From an uncultured Oscillospiraceae bacterium (GTDB lineage Bacteria; Bacillota; Clostridia; Oscillospirales; Oscillospiraceae), in contig CANQXG010000015.1 of NCBI GenBank assembly GCA_947627735.1, forward strand, positions 1 through 47,489: 47,489 nt of DNA, in the 5' to 3' direction. Both the position numbers and the translations under genes were made by a program. The notes under the pieces were generated by a model that worked only from the letters and a program-made list of their open reading frames with translations, was not told the origin of the DNA and did not search any database. This document shows positions 7,401 to 16,329 of this stretch, in pieces (within the stretch, counting starts at the first letter, position 1; each line of letters opens with the position of its first letter).

Positions 7401-8836
7401 AGACGTTTCTCATCCTGCTGGGCTGTGTGCTGGGCATCGTCCTGGCGCTGGTGCTCATCGCAGTGGTGCGCACGCTGCTGACGCCGGCGAAGAAGTCCGA
7501 GTATGCGCCGCCGCCCGCGGACGGCGAAGCCATGGCCCTGGCAGAGAAGCTGGCGAAGATGGTCCGGTGCCGGACTGTGTCCCAGCCGGGGCAGACAGAC
7601 CTCGGCGCCTTTTCCCAGCTGCAAAAGACCATGGAGGAGCTGTTCCCCCTGGTCCATGAGAAGCTGGAAAAAACCGTCATCGACGGCAACCTGCTGTTTT
7701 ACTGGAAGGGCAAGAGCCGGGAAAAGCCCATCCTGCTGATGAGCCATCAGGACGTGGTCCCGGCGGAGGGACCCTGGACCCACGAACCCTTTGCCGGGGA
7801 GATCTCCGACGGGCGGGTGTGGGGCCGGGGCGCGGCAGACACCAAGTGCTCGCTGATGGCCTTCTTCCAGGCGGTGGAACAGCTCCTGGCGGAGGGGTTC
7901 CAGCCCGCCTGCGACGTGTATTTGGCCAGCTCCTGCACGGAGGAGTGGGGCGGCGACGGCGCGCCCAAGATCGTCGGGGAGCTGCAAAAGCGGGGCGTGG
8001 AGCTGTTTCTGCTCTGCGACGAGGGCGGCGCCATCATCTCCGAACCCATCGGCGGCGTCCACGGCAACTTCGCCATGGTGGGGGTGTTTGAAAAGGGCAA
8101 GGCCAACGTGCGCTTCACCGCCCGCAGCGGAGGCGGCCACGCCAGCGCCCCGGGGAAGAACACCCCGGTGGACCGGGTGGCGGCCTTCGTGCACAGCATG
8201 CAGACCCGCTCCCCCTTCCGGAAGAAATTCCTGCCGGAGGTCACGGCCATGTTTGGCCGCCTGGCCCCTTACGCCCCCTTCGGGCTGCGGCTGGTGCTGG
8301 GGAACCTGTGGCTGTTCGGGCCGATCCTGAAGCCCATCCTGCCCTCCATCAGCGCCCAGGCGGGTGCCATGCTCCAGACCACGGCGGCGTTCACGGTGCT
8401 GTCCGGCTCCGAGGCATATAATGTGCTGCCCCAGGAGGCCTCCGTGGGGGTCAACATGCGCTTCATCCCCCACCAGGGGGAGAAGGAGAGCCTGGCGCTG
8501 ATCGAGGCCCGGGCGGAGAAGTTCGGCCTGGAGATGGAGGTGCTGCTCAGCAATGACTTCTCCCCGCTGGTAGACATCCGCGGCGAGGCCTATCAGCTGG
8601 TGGAGCGGGTCATCGGCCAGACCTTCCCGGGCCTGCCCGTGAGTCCCTATGTGATGACCGGGGCCACGGACGCCTATTTCTACCGGGACATCTGCCCCAG
8701 CTGCATCCGCTTCGCGCCGGTGGTGTTCGGCCCGGAGCAGATGAAGGGCATGCACGGGCTGGACGAGTGCGTGGACGTGAACTGCCTGCCCGGCGCGGTG
8801 GCGTTTTACGAGAACCTGATCCGCGCCCAGGGCTGA
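7397..8836 (+). CDS. M20 family metallopeptidase / amidohydrolase with N-terminal membrane anchor
   Basis: A 479-residue di-zinc hydrolase. The first 28 residues form a membrane anchor. Metal ligands and catalytic residues are visible as H117/D119 in MSHQDVVP, D148 in GRGAADTK, E182-E183 in CTEEWGGDG, D208 in LLCDEGG and H453 in MKGMHGLDE. The length and the YVMTGATDAYFYRD region resemble the carboxypeptidase S/PM20D1 branch, which cleaves dipeptides or N-acyl amino acids. The anchor puts it at the membrane next to the two membrane proteins encoded just upstream, but which side it faces is not clear. It probably supplies a small product to the divergent aconitase-X operon (inference). Confidence 0.88.
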   Translation: MKTFLILLGCVLGIVLALVLIAVVRTLLTPAKKSEYAPPPADGEAMALAEKLAKMVRCRTVSQPGQTDLGAFSQLQKTMEELFPLVHEKLEKTVIDGNLLFYWKGKSREKPILLMSHQDVVPAEGPWTHEPFAGEISDGRVWGRGAADTKCSLMAFFQAVEQLLAEGFQPACDVYLASSCTEEWGGDGAPKIVGELQKRGVELFLLCDEGGAIISEPIGGVHGNFAMVGVFEKGKANVRFTARSGGGHASAPGKNTPVDRVAAFVHSMQTRSPFRKKFLPEVTAMFGRLAPYAPFGLRLVLGNLWLFGPILKPILPSISAQAGAMLQTTAAFTVLSGSEAYNVLPQEASVGVNMRFIPHQGEKESLALIEARAEKFGLEMEVLLSNDFSPLVDIRGEAYQLVERVIGQTFPGLPVSPYVMTGATDAYFYRDICPSCIRFAPVVFGPEQMKGMHGLDECVDVNCLPGAVAFYENLIRAQG

Positions 8837-8853
8837 GAGAGGATAAAATAAGA

Positions 8854-8885
8854 GCCGGCTGTCGTAAGACAGCCGGCGTGTTTAT
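8854..8885. terminator. Terminator between convergent genes
   Basis: A 10-bp stem GCCGGCTGTC / GACAGCCGGC (8854-8877). The T-rich side is better on the minus strand (complement of AAAATAAGA), so it mainly serves the flavoprotein gene to the right. Confidence 0.75.
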
Positions 8886-8897
8886 CTTGTTGTGCGC

Positions 8898-9491
8898 TCA
8901 CAGTCCGGCGGCGAACATACGGGCCTTTTCCTCCGCCCGGGCCAGGAGCGGCTCCGGGTCCGGGACCATGTCCAGTCCCTCCGCCGCGATGCAGGTGTAC
9001 GCCCCGAAGCCGAAGAAGGCGCTCATGGCCTGCATGTACCGGCTGCCCTGCTCCAGGGGGGCGAGGGCGTCATTGTCATAGGCGCCGCCCCGGGTGGTCA
9101 GAAAGACCAGGTGCCGGCCCCGGCACATGCCGCGCAGGCCGTCGTCCAGGGTCTGGAAGGTGACGCCGGAAACGCTGACGTTTTCGATGTATACTTTCAA
9201 AATGGCGGGAAAGCTCAGATCCCAGAAGGGGGCGGCCACCACCACCTCATCTGCGGCGGCGAACTGCCGGGCATAGCGGAGCATATCGTCGTCCAGCTTG
9301 CCCCGTGCCAGCAGCGCGTCCCGTACCCGGAGCGTTTCAGCCGTCAGGGGCATAAGGCCCTCCTTGGCCGGGTCCACTACCGTCACCCGGTATTTATCCC
9401 CGTCCAGGCCGGACAGGAATGCCCGGGCCAGCCGGGCCGTCCGGGACTGCCCGCCCCGCACGCAGCAATCCACCAGAAGCACTTCCCGCAT
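8898..9491 (-). CDS. Flavodoxin-fold NAD(P)H oxidoreductase (AzoR/NQO-like)
   Basis: A 197-residue flavodoxin-2-type reductase. The N-terminal strand leads into a phosphate-binding loop (CVRGGQSRT). APFWDLSFPAILKVYIENV followed by SGVTF near residues 85-110 is the signature region of AzoR-type FMN reductases, and TTRGGAY forms the second flavin loop. Such enzymes transfer two electrons from NAD(P)H to quinones or azo/nitro compounds. AGAAAGGA lies before the ATG. It is a single gene between terminators; the true substrate cannot be read from the sequence. Confidence 0.85.
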   Translation of the reverse strand: MREVLLVDCCVRGGQSRTARLARAFLSGLDGDKYRVTVVDPAKEGLMPLTAETLRVRDALLARGKLDDDMLRYARQFAAADEVVVAAPFWDLSFPAILKVYIENVSVSGVTFQTLDDGLRGMCRGRHLVFLTTRGGAYDNDALAPLEQGSRYMQAMSAFFGFGAYTCIAAEGLDMVPDPEPLLARAEEKARMFAAGL

Positions 9492-9594
9492 ATGTCCTAT
9501 CCTTTCTCCGCGGCCATGGGCGGCCGCTCACCCGATTATAATCGACCCGCGCCCCGTTTGCAAGGGCCGCGAACGCGCCGGGGAGGGAGGGCAC

Positions 9595-9624
9595 TTGATT
9601 TTCCACGGGCAATGGGAGTATAAT
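9595..9624 (+). promoter_or_regulatory. Promoter of the ferritin gene
   Basis: TTGATT (9595-9600) and a perfect TATAAT (9619-9624) are 18 bases apart. I see no clear Fur box. Confidence 0.75.
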
Positions 9625-9656
9625 GCCTGTACCAACTTTTAGAAAAGAGGGATCTT

Positions 9657-10175
9657 ATGCTGCACAAAAAGATCGCGGAGCTGCTGAATCAGCAGGTCAA
9701 CAAGGAGCTGTATTCGGCCTACCTCTACCTGGACTTCGCCAACTACTACGCCGACGAGGGACTGGACGGGTTCGCCCACTGGTATGAGGTCCAGGCCCAG
9801 GAGGAGCGGGACCACGCGTTCATGATCCGCCGGTACCTGCTCAACAGCGGCGAGAAGGTGGAGTTCCTGCCCATCGACAAGCCCGACAAGGTGTTCAAGG
9901 ACCACATGGGTCCCCTGGAGGCCGGCTATGCCCATGAGCAGTACGTCACGGGCCTTATCACCGACATCTACCACGAGGCCTTCGGCCAGAAGGACTACAA
10001 GACCATGCAGTTCCTGGACTGGTTCATCAAGGAGCAGGGCGAGGAGGAGACCAACGCCGACGACATGGTCAAGAAGATGAAGCTCTTCGGCGGCGACGCC
10101 AAGGGCCTGTATGCCCTGAACCAGGAGCTGGCGGGGCGGGTGTATGCCCCCTCCGCCACCGGCCCCGCCATGTGA
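9657..10175 (+). CDS. ftnA: Ferritin
   Basis: A 172-residue non-haem ferritin that oxidises and stores iron in a 24-subunit cytoplasmic shell. Ferroxidase ligands are visible at E17 (NKELYSAYLY), E50 and H53 (EERDH), E94 (HEQY) and Q127/E130 (KEQGEEE). The length fits bacterial FtnA. GAAAAGAGGG precedes the ATG. It is monocistronic, with its own promoter and a strong terminator. Confidence 0.95.
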   Translation: MLHKKIAELLNQQVNKELYSAYLYLDFANYYADEGLDGFAHWYEVQAQEERDHAFMIRRYLLNSGEKVEFLPIDKPDKVFKDHMGPLEAGYAHEQYVTGLITDIYHEAFGQKDYKTMQFLDWFIKEQGEEETNADDMVKKMKLFGGDAKGLYALNQELAGRVYAPSATGPAM

Positions 10176-10198
10176 GCGCGGCCGCGGAAAGCGAATGG

Positions 10199-10237
10199 CG
10201 CCTGCGGTGTCCTGTGCACCGCGGGCGTTTTATTTTT
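10199..10237 (+). terminator. Ferritin terminator
   Basis: Stem CGCCTGCGGTG / CACCGCGGGCG (one G-T pair) with a 7-base loop, followed by TTTTATTTTT. Confidence 0.9.
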
Positions 10238-10238
10238 C

Positions 10239-10267
10239 TTGCGCCGGCAGGCGCGATGGTATATGAT
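10239..10267 (+). promoter_or_regulatory. Promoter of the DUF362 gene
   Basis: TTGCGC (10239-10244) and TATGAT (10262-10267) are 17 bases apart, directly after the ferritin terminator. Confidence 0.55.
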
Positions 10268-10297
10268 GGGGACAGCTTATAAGACGGGAGCGGACAT

Positions 10298-11464
10298 ATG
10301 GCACAGGTATCGATCGTATCCTGCCCGGACTATACGCCCCATGCGTGCCGGGAGGCGCTGCTGGCGGCGCTTGGCCCCATCGGCGGGCTGGATTTCGTAA
10401 AGCAGGGCATGCGCGTGGCCGTCAAGGCCAACCTGGTGAGCTTCTTAAAGCCGGAGGCGGGGGCCACCACCCACCCGGTGCTGCTGGCGGAGCTGACGAA
10501 GCTTTTGAAGGAGCGGGGCGCGGCCAGCGTGGTCATCGGTGACAGCCCCGGTGGGCTGTTTACGGCGGCGTATGTGAAGAACGTCTACCGGGCCGCGGGG
10601 ATGCATGAGGCGGAGGCCGCCGGGGCGGAGCTGAACATGGACTTCTCCCAGAAGGAGGCGGACGATCCCGCCGGGCGCGTGGCGAAGCACTTCACCTACA
10701 CCGGCTGGCTGGACGGCTGCGACGCCATCGTGGACTTCTGCAAGCTGAAAAGCCACGGCATGATGGCCATGACCGGCGCGGCCAAGAACATGTTCGGCTC
10801 CATCCCCGGCACCATGAAACCGGAGTATCACTATAAATACCCCAACGCCGCAGACTTTGCCCGGATGATCGTGGACCTGGACGAGTATTTCAAGCCCGTG
10901 CTCTCCATCGCCGACGCGGTGGTGGGCATGGACGGCAACGGCCCCACCATGGGCAAGGCCAAGCATATGGGATTTCTGGCTGCGTCCCGGTCGCCCCACA
11001 TGCTGGACCTGGCGTGCGCGGAGCTGATCGGTCTGGGGCGGGAGGACGTGCCCACCCTGGAGGCGGCCCGGGAGCGGGGCCTCATCCCCGACAGCTGGAA
11101 AGAGCTGGACATCGCCGGGGACATGGAGTCGTTCCGGGTGCGGGATTTCAATAACATCCGCACCAAGAGCGACGTGGTGTTCTTCGGCGAGATGCTCCTG
11201 GGGGAGGGCAGCAGCCCCTTCAAGCGGGCCTTCGGCAAGCTGATGCAAAAGGCCCTCAGCTCCCGGCCCAATGTGGCGCCGAAGGAGTGCGTGGGCTGCG
11301 GCCAGTGCGCCAGCATCTGCCCCGCCAAGGCCATCACCATGGAGCAGAAACTGCCCCGCATCGACAGGAGCAAGTGCATCCGCTGCTTCTGCTGCCAGGA
11401 GTTCTGTCCCAAGGGGGCCATGAAGGTGGCCAGGCCGCCCATCGCCCGGCTGCTGAACCGATAA
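10298..11464 (+). CDS. DUF362 domain protein with C-terminal 2x[4Fe-4S] ferredoxin domain
   Basis: A 388-residue protein. Residues 1 to about 310 are DUF362, a domain of unclear reaction common in anaerobes. Residues about 325-380 are a bacterial ferredoxin domain with CVGCGQCASICP and CIRCFCCQEFCP, enough cysteines for two 4Fe-4S clusters. This suggests a cytoplasmic electron-transfer or Fe-S-dependent enzyme. It is followed 13 bases later by tatD with a clear AAGGAGG, so the two genes probably form an operon; I see no obvious functional link. Confidence 0.9.
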   Translation: MAQVSIVSCPDYTPHACREALLAALGPIGGLDFVKQGMRVAVKANLVSFLKPEAGATTHPVLLAELTKLLKERGAASVVIGDSPGGLFTAAYVKNVYRAAGMHEAEAAGAELNMDFSQKEADDPAGRVAKHFTYTGWLDGCDAIVDFCKLKSHGMMAMTGAAKNMFGSIPGTMKPEYHYKYPNAADFARMIVDLDEYFKPVLSIADAVVGMDGNGPTMGKAKHMGFLAASRSPHMLDLACAELIGLGREDVPTLEAARERGLIPDSWKELDIAGDMESFRVRDFNNIRTKSDVVFFGEMLLGEGSSPFKRAFGKLMQKALSSRPNVAPKECVGCGQCASICPAKAITMEQKLPRIDRSKCIRCFCCQEFCPKGAMKVARPPIARLLNR

Positions 11465-11477
11465 GGAGGGCAAAAAT

Positions 11478-12242
11478 ATGTATTTTGATACCCATGCCCA
11501 CTATGACGACGAGTGGTTCGACGCCGACCGGGAGGCGCTGATCGCTTCCCTGCCGGCCGCCGGGGTGGACCTGGTGGTGAATGTGGGCTGCAACGAGGCC
11601 ACCAGCGAAGCGTCCATCGCCCTGGCCCACAAATATCCCTTCGTCTACGCCGCCGTGGGCTGGCACCCCCATGACGCTCAGAGCTGGACGGCGGACAGCG
11701 CCGACATGATCCGCGCCTGGGCGAGGGATGAAAAGGTGGTGGCCATCGGGGAGATCGGGCTGGACTACCACTACGATCTGGCCTGGAAGCAGACCCAGCA
11801 GGAGGTGCTGGAGGCGCAGTTGTGCCTGGCCGAGGAGCTGGGCCTGCCTGTGGTCATCCACGACCGGGAGGCCCACGGCGACTGCATGGACATCCTCCGC
11901 CGGCATCCCAGCGTGCGGGGGGAGTTCCACTGCTACTCCGGCAGCGCCGAGATGGCCAAAGAGATCCTGTCCTGGGGCTGGTACCTGGGCTTCAACGGGG
12001 CCATCACCATGCAGGGCGCCCGGCGGGCGCTGGAGGTGCTGGAGAGCATGCCCACGGACAGGATGCTGCTGGAGACGGACTGCCCCTACCTGGCCCCCAT
12101 GCCCCGGACGGACGGCAAGCGCAACGACTCCCGGAAGCTGCCCCGAGTGGCGGAGGTGATCGCCCAGGTGCGGCACACCAGCCCGGAGCTGGTGGCGAAG
12201 GTGTGCATGGAAAACGGAAAGCGGTTCTTCGGGATCGAATGA
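11478..12242 (+). CDS. tatD: TatD family metal-dependent hydrolase (DNase)
   Basis: A 254-residue TIM-barrel hydrolase of the TatD/YcfH type, a cytoplasmic 3'-exonuclease family linked to DNA and tRNA turnover. Metal-binding residues are H6 and H8 (DTHAHYDD), E92 (GEIGLDYHYD), H128 (VIHDREA), H151 (GEFHCYSG) and D201 (LLETDCPYLAP). The length is normal. AAGGAGG gives the ribosome site, and a hairpin terminator follows its stop within three bases. Confidence 0.95.
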   Translation: MYFDTHAHYDDEWFDADREALIASLPAAGVDLVVNVGCNEATSEASIALAHKYPFVYAAVGWHPHDAQSWTADSADMIRAWARDEKVVAIGEIGLDYHYDLAWKQTQQEVLEAQLCLAEELGLPVVIHDREAHGDCMDILRRHPSVRGEFHCYSGSAEMAKEILSWGWYLGFNGAITMQGARRALEVLESMPTDRMLLETDCPYLAPMPRTDGKRNDSRKLPRVAEVIAQVRHTSPELVAKVCMENGKRFFGIE

Positions 12243-12244
12243 AC

Positions 12245-12275
12245 ATCCGGGAGGACAGACCGCCCGGATATTTTT
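12245..12275 (+). terminator. tatD terminator
   Basis: Stem ATCCGGG / CCCGGAT with an 11-base loop, followed by ATTTTT. The next promoter starts two bases later. Confidence 0.75.
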
Positions 12276-12276
12276 G

Positions 12277-12305
12277 TTGACAAATTAGTCTATCGATGAT
12301 AGACT
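12277..12305 (+). promoter_or_regulatory. Promoter of the blaI-M56 operon, overlapping an operator
   Basis: TTGACA (12277-12282) and TAGACT (12300-12305) are 17 bases apart. The -10 box lies inside the right arm of the palindrome at 12285-12307, so a bound repressor would block polymerase. Confidence 0.8.
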
Positions 12306-12307
12306 AA
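12285..12307. promoter_or_regulatory. Palindromic operator 1 of the BlaI-like repressor
   Basis: Perfect 10-base arms TTAGTCTATC / GATAGACTAA around a 3-base spacer. Operator 2 shares the GTCTAT core, with centres 26 bases apart. Confidence 0.8.
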
Positions 12308-12312
12308 CGATG

Positions 12313-12331
12313 GGTCTATTGAGAATAGACC
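12313..12331. promoter_or_regulatory. Palindromic operator 2 of the BlaI-like repressor
   Basis: Perfect 8-base arms GGTCTATT / AATAGACC around a 3-base spacer, downstream of the -10 box and just before the ribosome site CGAGGAGG. Confidence 0.75.
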
Positions 12332-12349
12332 ACAACGGTCCGAGGAGGC

Positions 12350-12727
12350 ATGGCCATGGAGGACGGGAAACTGGGGACCGTGGAGACACGGTTCGCGGAC
12401 ATCATATGGGAGCGCGCGCCCCTGCGCTCGTCGGAGCTGGTGGCCCTGGCGGCCCGGGAGCTGGGGTGGAAGAAGTCCACCACCTACACGGTGCTGAAAA
12501 AGCTGTGCGGACGGGGGCTGTTTTCCAACGACGGCGGCACGGTCACGGCCCGGATGAGCCGGGAGGCGTATTACGCCCAGCGGGGGGAAAAACTGGTGGA
12601 GGAGGCCTTTCAGGGGTCTCTGCCCGCCTTCATCGCGGCCTTCACCGCCCGCAGGGGCCTGACGGCAGCGGAGGCGGAGCAGATACGCGCCCTCATCGAC
12701 GACTACCGGCGGGAGGGGACGAAATGA
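12350..12727 (+). CDS. BlaI/MecI-family transcriptional repressor
   Basis: A 125-residue winged-helix repressor of the BlaI/MecI/CopY family. The N-terminal helix-turn-helix includes KKSTTYTVLKKLCGRGLF (recognition helix and wing), and the C-terminal helices dimerise. Family members repress their own operon until cleaved by a cognate membrane metalloprotease, here the next gene, which overlaps in ATGA. Two matching palindromes at 12285-12331 support autoregulation. CGAGGAGG precedes the ATG; a second ATG two codons on is possible. No beta-lactamase gene is adjacent, so the regulon is unknown. Confidence 0.9.
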   Translation: MAMEDGKLGTVETRFADIIWERAPLRSSELVALAARELGWKKSTTYTVLKKLCGRGLFSNDGGTVTARMSREAYYAQRGEKLVEEAFQGSLPAFIAAFTARRGLTAAEAEQIRALIDDYRREGTK

Positions 12728-13782
12728 TAGCGCTGTTTCTGCGCATCGTGCGCACGGGCCTGACCGCCGGGTGGCTCATGGCCGCGGCCATACTGGTCCG
12801 GTGGCTTTTCCGCGGCGCGCCCAAGTGGACGCGGGGCCTGCTGTGGGCGCTGGTGGCGGCGCGGCTGCTGATGCCGGCGCCGATATACAGCGCCGTGAGC
12901 CTGATCCCGCCCCCGGCGGAGCAGACCGTGGAGGCGTATACCTCCCCGGAGGGGGTGCGGGTGCTGGACCAGGTCCTGCCCCAGATCGGGTTTGAAACGC
13001 TGCGGGACCGGGAGGCCAACGCCTGGGAGCGGGAAAACGGCGGGCACGTGTTCGTCAGCCACTCCGCCCCCGCCAGCGCCTATCTTGCCATCACATGGGT
13101 GGCGGGCATGGCCGCGATGGCGCTGTACGCGCTGATCGGCTATGCGCGCCTGCGCCGGCGGGTGCGGACCGCCGCCCGGCTGGAGGGGCGGGTATGGGTC
13201 TCGGACAGGATCGGCTCGCCGTTCCTGCTGGGGCTTATCCGGCCACGGATATACGTGCCCGCGTCCCTGGCGCCGCCGGCGCTGGACCATGTGCTGGCCC
13301 ATGAGCGGGCACATCTGCGGCGGGGCGACCACGTGTGGAAGGCGCTGGGCTACGCCCTGCTGACGGTGTACTGGTTCCAGCCTTTGGCGTGGGTGTGCTA
13401 CGGCCTTTTCTGCCGGGACGTGGAGCTGGCCGGCGACGAGGCGGCGACACGGGACCTGGATCAGGAGGGCCGGGCGGCCTACGCCCAGGCGCTGCTGGAC
13501 TGCGCCGGGCCTGTCCGGGGCGCGGGGGCGTGCCCGCCGGCCTTTGGCCGGTCCGATGTGAAGGGCCGGGTGAAGGCGGTGCTGGGGTACAAAAAACCAG
13601 CCCGGTGGCTGGCCGGGCTGGCGATAGCGGTGTTTTTGGCGGCGGGGGTCTGCTTTATGACCAGTCCCCGGACGGAAAACCAGTGGGATACCTTCATCGT
13701 GCTCCACTGGACAAATGATCCTGTCCGGCAGGCCGATCCGGCGCAGTCCAGCCCGGTCACGGACACGGGCGCGGTGAAATAG
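12724..13782 (+). CDS. M56 family (BlaR1-type) membrane metalloprotease lacking a sensor domain
   Basis: A 352-residue membrane protease of the BlaR1/MecR1 family. Membrane segments lie near residues 10-30, 35-55 and 118-140. The zinc motif HERAH is at 193-197 with third ligand E234 in ELAGDEAAT, followed by a last membrane segment (WLAGLAIAVFLAAGVCFM). Only some 40 residues follow it, so the penicillin-binding sensor of true BlaR1 (about 600 residues) is missing. The signal must be sensed by the membrane part or the loop at about 60-115. It is coupled to the repressor gene by ATGA. Confidence 0.88.
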   Translation: MIALFLRIVRTGLTAGWLMAAAILVRWLFRGAPKWTRGLLWALVAARLLMPAPIYSAVSLIPPPAEQTVEAYTSPEGVRVLDQVLPQIGFETLRDREANAWERENGGHVFVSHSAPASAYLAITWVAGMAAMALYALIGYARLRRRVRTAARLEGRVWVSDRIGSPFLLGLIRPRIYVPASLAPPALDHVLAHERAHLRRGDHVWKALGYALLTVYWFQPLAWVCYGLFCRDVELAGDEAATRDLDQEGRAAYAQALLDCAGPVRGAGACPPAFGRSDVKGRVKAVLGYKKPARWLAGLAIAVFLAAGVCFMTSPRTENQWDTFIVLHWTNDPVRQADPAQSSPVTDTGAVK

Positions 13783-13783
13783 C

Positions 13784-13815
13784 AAAAGCGGGGAGCAAGT
13801 GCTCCCCGCTTTTTT
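13784..13815. terminator. Bidirectional terminator
   Basis: AAAAGCGGGGAGC / GCTCCCCGCTTTT stem with loop AAGT, between convergent genes. Confidence 0.92.
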
Positions 13816-14903
13816 CAGTCGAACATCCTTCGGTTGTAGTAGCACTTGTCTAGCACCGTGGACAGCTCCATCAGCACGCTGTTCATCCCGTCGCTGCGGT
13901 AGGGGGCCACGGGGGTGTGGACCGTCATGTCCTCCGATTGGCGGTAGGGGATGGACACCCGCACCGACGTGCCCGTCCCGGGCCGGCTCTCCAGGATCAC
14001 CGTGCCCCCGTGGCGCTCGGCGATGCCCCGGGTGATATACAGTCCCAGGCCCGCCCCGGCGGCGGGGTCGGTATCGTCGGCGCCGGGATAGCGGCAGAAG
14101 GCGCCGGCCAGCTGCTCCTGGCTCATGCCGCTGCCCGGGTCCTGGACCGCCAGGATGAACCGGTCGCCCCGGCGGGACAGCTCCACCCGGATGGTGTCCC
14201 CCTCCCGGCAGTGGAGCAGGCTGTTGGTCATCAGGTTCAGCAGCATGATCTCCAGCAGGTCCCGGTCGGCCAGCGTCAGGTGCAGCCCCTCCTCGGCCCG
14301 GAACAGGACCGACACGCCCCGGCTCTCGCTGAGCCGGCCCACCGTGTCGCACAGCTCCCGGCACAGCACCGTCAGGTCTGTCACCCGGGGGATGAAGGGC
14401 AGATCGTTCTCCGCCACCCCCGCCGCCAGGGTCATGTGCCGGCAGGCCCGGAGCATCCGGTAATACTCCCGGTACAGTATGGCGCTGGTCTCCCGCAGGG
14501 CGGGATCGGCCTCGGCCTTGGTGCGGCCCACCAGCGCGTCGATGGCAAGGCGGGCGGACATCAGGCTTCCCGATAGCTCCTGCAGCGCCCGGGCGGAGGC
14601 CCCCGCCTGGGGGGCGGGTTCCTCCCGCAGACGGGTGCACACGCACACCGTCAGCCCCTCCAGGCGCACCACCGACAGGTTCACCCGCCGTCCGCCCGCC
14701 CGGGCGGAGGCGATGAAGCGCTCCGACGGCTCGGACAGGATGTGCTCCGGCATCGCGTCCGCCGCGGGGGAACCGGCCTCCACCCCGAACAGGGCGGCGG
14801 CAGGCGGGTTGACAAATACCACCGTGCCATCCCGGTCGATGCCCAGGACCGGGTCGCGGCTCATCTCGAACAGCGCTCTCAGCGCGTCCGGCAGTATGCT
14901 CAT
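13815..14903 (-). CDS. PAS-domain histidine-kinase-like ATPase without the phospho-acceptor histidine
   Basis: A soluble protein of 362 residues. An N-terminal PAS domain (PVLGIDRDGTVVFVNPPAAALFG) is followed by a helical region and a HATPase_c domain with N box (NLMTNSLLH), G1 (VQDPGSGM) and G2 (GAGLGLYITRG). The helical region where SHELRTPL is expected reads LSGSLMSARLAI, with no histidine or proline. It may be a pseudokinase, an ATP-dependent switch, or a phosphatase/anti-sigma-like protein. No response regulator is adjacent. The ATG at 14903 has GAGGG 13 bases upstream; the in-frame ATG at 14915 has that motif too close. The C-terminal 40 residues (ending CYYNRRMFD) are outside the kinase fold. 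Confidence 0.8.
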   Translation of the reverse strand: MSILPDALRALFEMSRDPVLGIDRDGTVVFVNPPAAALFGVEAGSPAADAMPEHILSEPSERFIASARAGGRRVNLSVVRLEGLTVCVCTRLREEPAPQAGASARALQELSGSLMSARLAIDALVGRTKAEADPALRETSAILYREYYRMLRACRHMTLAAGVAENDLPFIPRVTDLTVLCRELCDTVGRLSESRGVSVLFRAEEGLHLTLADRDLLEIMLLNLMTNSLLHCREGDTIRVELSRRGDRFILAVQDPGSGMSQEQLAGAFCRYPGADDTDPAAGAGLGLYITRGIAERHGGTVILESRPGTGTSVRVSIPYRQSEDMTVHTPVAPYRSDGMNSVLMELSTVLDKCYYNRRMFD

Positions 14904-15088
14904 ATCTTTACCCATACCCTCTGTTTATGTGCCTGCGGCGGGGCATATTCGTGGACGGACCGCCTGTGGACACGCCGATATCATAGCAGAAACAGTCGAA
15001 AAGTGCAATCCCCACAGGGCGGGGCGGGGGACAATATGGCAAGTGTGCAAAATAATCATGGGAAATGCCTCTTTTTTTCAAATAATGC

Positions 15089-15117
15089 TGGAAATGGCGG
15101 AGGGATTGGTGTATAAT
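15089..15117 (+). promoter_or_regulatory. Promoter of the GAPDH gene
   Basis: TGGAAA (15089-15094) and a perfect TATAAT (15112-15117) are 17 bases apart. The rest of the 14916-15195 gap is AT-richer DNA with no other feature I can support. Confidence 0.65.
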
Positions 15118-15183
15118 GCCCATGGTCGGCCATCGGACGGGAGAGAGAAGAAGGCCGGCACACGAAAGAACAAATTCTTTTAG

Positions 15184-16209
<1,026 letters not shown>

Positions 16210-16221
16210 TCCCGTTTTCCT

Positions 16222-16253
16222 CACAGGGGCGGCGCGAGCCGCCCCTGTGCTTT
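16222..16253 (+). terminator. gap terminator
   Basis: Perfect 12-bp stem CACAGGGGCGGC / GCCGCCCCTGTG with loop GCGA, followed by a weak CTTTGT tract. Confidence 0.75.
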
Positions 16254-16329
16254 GTCGGCCTGCGGGCCGGTTCATCATATAAGATATCCCCGCATATATT
16301 CGTTTATCCAGCACAGGCAAGGAGCATCT

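Noticed and set aside
12724-13782. Beta-lactam resistance locus
   Set aside because: A BlaI/M56 pair alone does not imply it; no beta-lactamase or PBP2a gene is adjacent and the sensor domain is missing.
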